Part shown: positions 62,413 through 64,000 of the stretch, one piece after another
How the letters are laid out: each line of letters starts with the position of its first letter
Numbering within the stretch: position 1 is the stretch's first letter
Source: JAVKFF01 sp040226215
GTDB taxonomy: Bacteria > Pseudomonadota > Alphaproteobacteria > DSM-16000 > Inquilinaceae
Assembly (NCBI GenBank): GCA_040226215.1
Contig: JAVKFF010000052.1
Coordinates: 50,345-114,344, forward strand
DNA length: 64,000 bases
Direction: 5' to 3'
The notes under the pieces: generated by a model
The model's input: the letters and a program-made list of their open reading frames with translations, nothing else
The model's database searches: none
Told to the model about the DNA's origin: nothing
Program-made: the position numbers and the translations under genes

Positions 62413-63345
62413 ATGACCGCGCCACTCACCATCGCACTGCGTACCGACCTCTACGAGGCCGCCGTCCTCGCCGCGCTGCAGAACCATCCAGGCTACCGTG
62501 TCGTCGCCGCCAGCGACGGCGATGCGCTTCTCGTCCTGCTGGCCGAGGCCGAATGCCTCGTGATCAGCCCGGGGAGCTATGACGGTGCGATCGCCGAGGC
62601 GGTGCGCGTGGCGCCGCGACTGCGGCACATGCATCTGCTGAGTTCCGGCCGCGACCGCATCGACCGCTTCGGTCCCCTGCCGGACACGCTGACGGTATCG
62701 AATTCCGCCGCGGCGATCGGGCCGACTGTGGCGGAGCATGCCATGGCGCTGGTCCTCGGACTGATGCGGCAGCTTCACGGCGCGGAACGCGCGCGGGCAC
62801 GCGCCCGGTGGGAGCGTGAGCGCCTGGTTGCCGGCCTCCGGTCGCTGGCCGGCGCGCGCCTCACCTTGGTCGGTTATGGCGCCATCGGCGCGGCGGTGGC
62901 GCGGATGGCCGCCCCGTTCGGCTGCGAGATCGCCGTCGTACGGCGCGCCGCGACGATAGCGGCCGAGGGATATCGAACCCGGCCGCTGGACGAGGCGCTG
63001 CCAGAGACCGACGTGCTCGTCCTGGCCGTGCCGCTGACGCCGGAGACGCGGGGCCTGATGGACGCGCGAAGGCTGGCATTGCTGCCGCGCGGGGCCATCG
63101 TCGTCAATGTCGGCCGCGGCGGACTGATCGACACGGAGGCGCTACTGGCCGCACTCCGGTCCGGGCAGGTGGGGGCGGCCGGCCTCGACGTCTTCGAGCA
63201 GGAGCCGCTGCCGGAGGCGCACCCGCTCTGGTCCGAACCGAATGTGATCCTGACCCCGCACCTCGCCAGTTTCGGCCATGAGGGCAAGGGCGAGGAGATG
63301 GGCCGGTGCTGCCTTGCCGCGCTCGGTGCGCGGTTTGGTGCGTAG
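62413..63345 (+). CDS. D-2-hydroxyacid dehydrogenase family protein
   Basis: A 310-residue NAD(P)-dependent dehydrogenase. The nucleotide motif is VGYGAIG (about 155-161); the catalytic Arg is in NVGRGGLID, the Glu in FEQEPLP and the His in LTPHLASFG. It interconverts a 2-oxo acid and a D-2-hydroxy acid. The 224-bp divergent gap to the cyclase gene holds no motif I recognise. A strong hairpin follows 10 bp after its stop. Confidence 0.9.
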   Translation: MTAPLTIALRTDLYEAAVLAALQNHPGYRVVAASDGDALLVLLAEAECLVISPGSYDGAIAEAVRVAPRLRHMHLLSSGRDRIDRFGPLPDTLTVSNSAAAIGPTVAEHAMALVLGLMRQLHGAERARARARWERERLVAGLRSLAGARLTLVGYGAIGAAVARMAAPFGCEIAVVRRAATIAAEGYRTRPLDEALPETDVLVLAVPLTPETRGLMDARRLALLPRGAIVVNVGRGGLIDTEALLAALRSGQVGAAGLDVFEQEPLPEAHPLWSEPNVILTPHLASFGHEGKGEEMGRCCLAALGARFGA

Positions 63346-63355
63346 ACAGGATCAT

Positions 63356-63389
63356 GGCTTCACGGAGCCGGAGCCGGCTCCGTGAAGCC
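63356..63389 (+). terminator. Terminator hairpin after the dehydrogenase gene
   Basis: GGCTTCACGGAGCC (63356-63369) pairs perfectly with GGCTCCGTGAAGCC (63376-63389) around GGAGCC, a 14-bp stem. Downstream TGTGAATCC can instead pair with 63424-63432, so alternative foldings exist. Confidence 0.65.
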
Positions 63390-63418
63390 GTGTGAATCCT
63401 GACTATTATCAATCAATT

Positions 63419-63481
63419 AGAGCGGATTCACATAGCTTGACGGAAGCGCTTCCGCGATTCCGTCAAGCTATGATCCGCTCT
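63419..63481. repeat. 63-bp two-part palindrome, possible dispersed palindromic element
   Basis: Outer arms AGAGCGGAT (63419-63427) and ATCCGCTCT (63473-63481), inner arms ATAGCTTGACGGAA (63432-63445) and TTCCGTCAAGCTAT (63458-63471), all perfect. It resembles the small interspersed palindromes of rhizobial genomes. It sits in the 157-bp convergent gap and may also act as a terminator for the minus-strand oxidoreductase gene. Confidence 0.6.
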
Positions 63482-63502
63482 GGGCCGCAAGGCCAAGCCG
63501 CG

Positions 63503-64000
63503 TCAGGCGGTCAGCGGCGGGGCGCGGTCGGGCGGCAGCCAGGAGCGATAGCCGGGGTGGTCCGCGGCGAGCGGCAGCGAGACCGGATCACCGCAGCGGG
63601 CGGAATGGTAGATGGCCGTGACCAGCTCCAGCGACTGGCGGCTGTCGGCCAGGGTGACGGGCGGTGTCGTGCCGGTGACCAGCGCGCGGTGGAAGGCCGC
63701 GAACTGGCCGGCGAAGCTCTCTCCGGCCGGATAGGTCTCCGGTAGATCGGCCAGCGCGCCATCGACCGCCCGCTGGCGTTCGGCGTCGGGCGCGGTAAAG
63801 GTCCAGGGATCGCCCGTGAACTCGTAGGCCGTCGAATTGCTCTCGACAGTTAGGTGTTCGAAGACGAAGCGCAGGCGGGAGGTCTGGGTGGCGGCGCCAA
63901 GGGTGGCGGAGAGGGTGGCGAGGCTGCCATTGGCGAACTCCAGCACTGCGGCGCTGCAATCCTCCACCTCGATCGGATTGACGGCCGTGCGTTTGGCGGC
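63503..64000 (-). CDS. Gfo/Idh/MocA-family oxidoreductase, C-terminal part (5' end off the right edge)
   Basis: The last 165 residues of a gene entering from the right. EVEDCSAAVLEFANGSLATL is the beta-sheet start of the Gfo/Idh/MocA C-terminal domain, and ESFAGQFAAFHRALVTG followed by TLADSRQSLELVTAIYHSA is the family ending. The NAD-binding part is outside the window. Members act on sugars, inositols and their derivatives. The frame reads through to base 64000 without interruption. Confidence 0.85.
   Translation of the reverse strand, partial: AAKRTAVNPIEVEDCSAAVLEFANGSLATLSATLGAATQTSRLRFVFEHLTVESNSTAYEFTGDPWTFTAPDAERQRAVDGALADLPETYPAGESFAGQFAAFHRALVTGTTPPVTLADSRQSLELVTAIYHSARCGDPVSLPLAADHPGYRSWLPPDRAPPLTA

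Overview
The window is high-GC DNA (mostly G/C third codon positions). It is packed with short-overlap operons and has almost no space between genes. The suggested host is an alphaproteobacterium of the Rhizobiales/Rhodospirillales kind. The grounds are the family mix (tripartite tricarboxylate, TAXI-TRAP and DctPQM transporters, CoxLSM-type molybdenum hydroxylase, GAF-cyclase, DUF2231, CopD/CtaG-like oxidase genes) and the acidic exported proteins. This is inference from gene content only; there is no rRNA marker. I saw no tRNA, rRNA, CRISPR array, insertion sequence or phage gene.

The theme is uptake and catabolism of organic acids and small organics. There are six complete solute importers from five architectures, most beside their own regulator. 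(1) 1-8378: MalT-like regulator (partial) divergent from an amidase and a peptide/nickel-type ABC importer. (2) 8517-10318 (minus): AbrB-like membrane protein and class II aldolase. (3) 10598-19231: a nine-gene co-directional block encoding a three-subunit molybdenum hydroxylase, a two-subunit thiamine-diphosphate decarboxylase, a TctCAB transporter and a cupin; an IclR-type palindrome lies at its promoter. (4) 19434-25730: nitrate/taurine-type ABC importer, two paralogous carboxymuconolactone-decarboxylase-like proteins, a short-chain dehydrogenase and a GntR/HutC regulator; a shared 19-nt motif precedes the importer and the dehydrogenase/decarboxylase pair.

(5) 25789-30698 is a haem-copper oxidase cluster: subunit II lacks the CuA ligands and looks like a quinol-oxidase CyoA; subunits I and III are fused; a CopD/HemJ-like protein, a DUF2231 protein and an N-terminally short CtaG complete it. 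(6) 30820-42233: a hydrolase-fold protein without its nucleophile, an IclR regulator, a second peptide-type ABC importer, a mandelate-racemase/enolase dehydratase, an MFS exporter and a CapA-like protein. (7) 42242-49677: LysR regulator divergent from crotonase-fold, zinc alcohol dehydrogenase and acyl-CoA ligase genes, followed by a TAXI-TRAP transporter. (8) 49695-52680: beta-propeller protein with TPR-HTH regulator, divergent from a small membrane protein and a DUF899 protein.

(9) 52793-59652: IclR regulator divergent from a DctPQM TRAP transporter, a sulfatase/phosphonate-monoesterase-type hydrolase and an acyl-CoA dehydrogenase. (10) 59668-64000: amidohydrolase-fold protein with a degenerate metal site, GAF-adenylate cyclase, D-2-hydroxyacid dehydrogenase, interlocking inverted repeats and the end of a Gfo/Idh/MocA oxidoreductase. 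A recurring structural feature is a GC-rich hairpin directly after each of the six solute-binding-protein genes, before the next transporter gene. Several enzymes have visibly lost catalytic residues.
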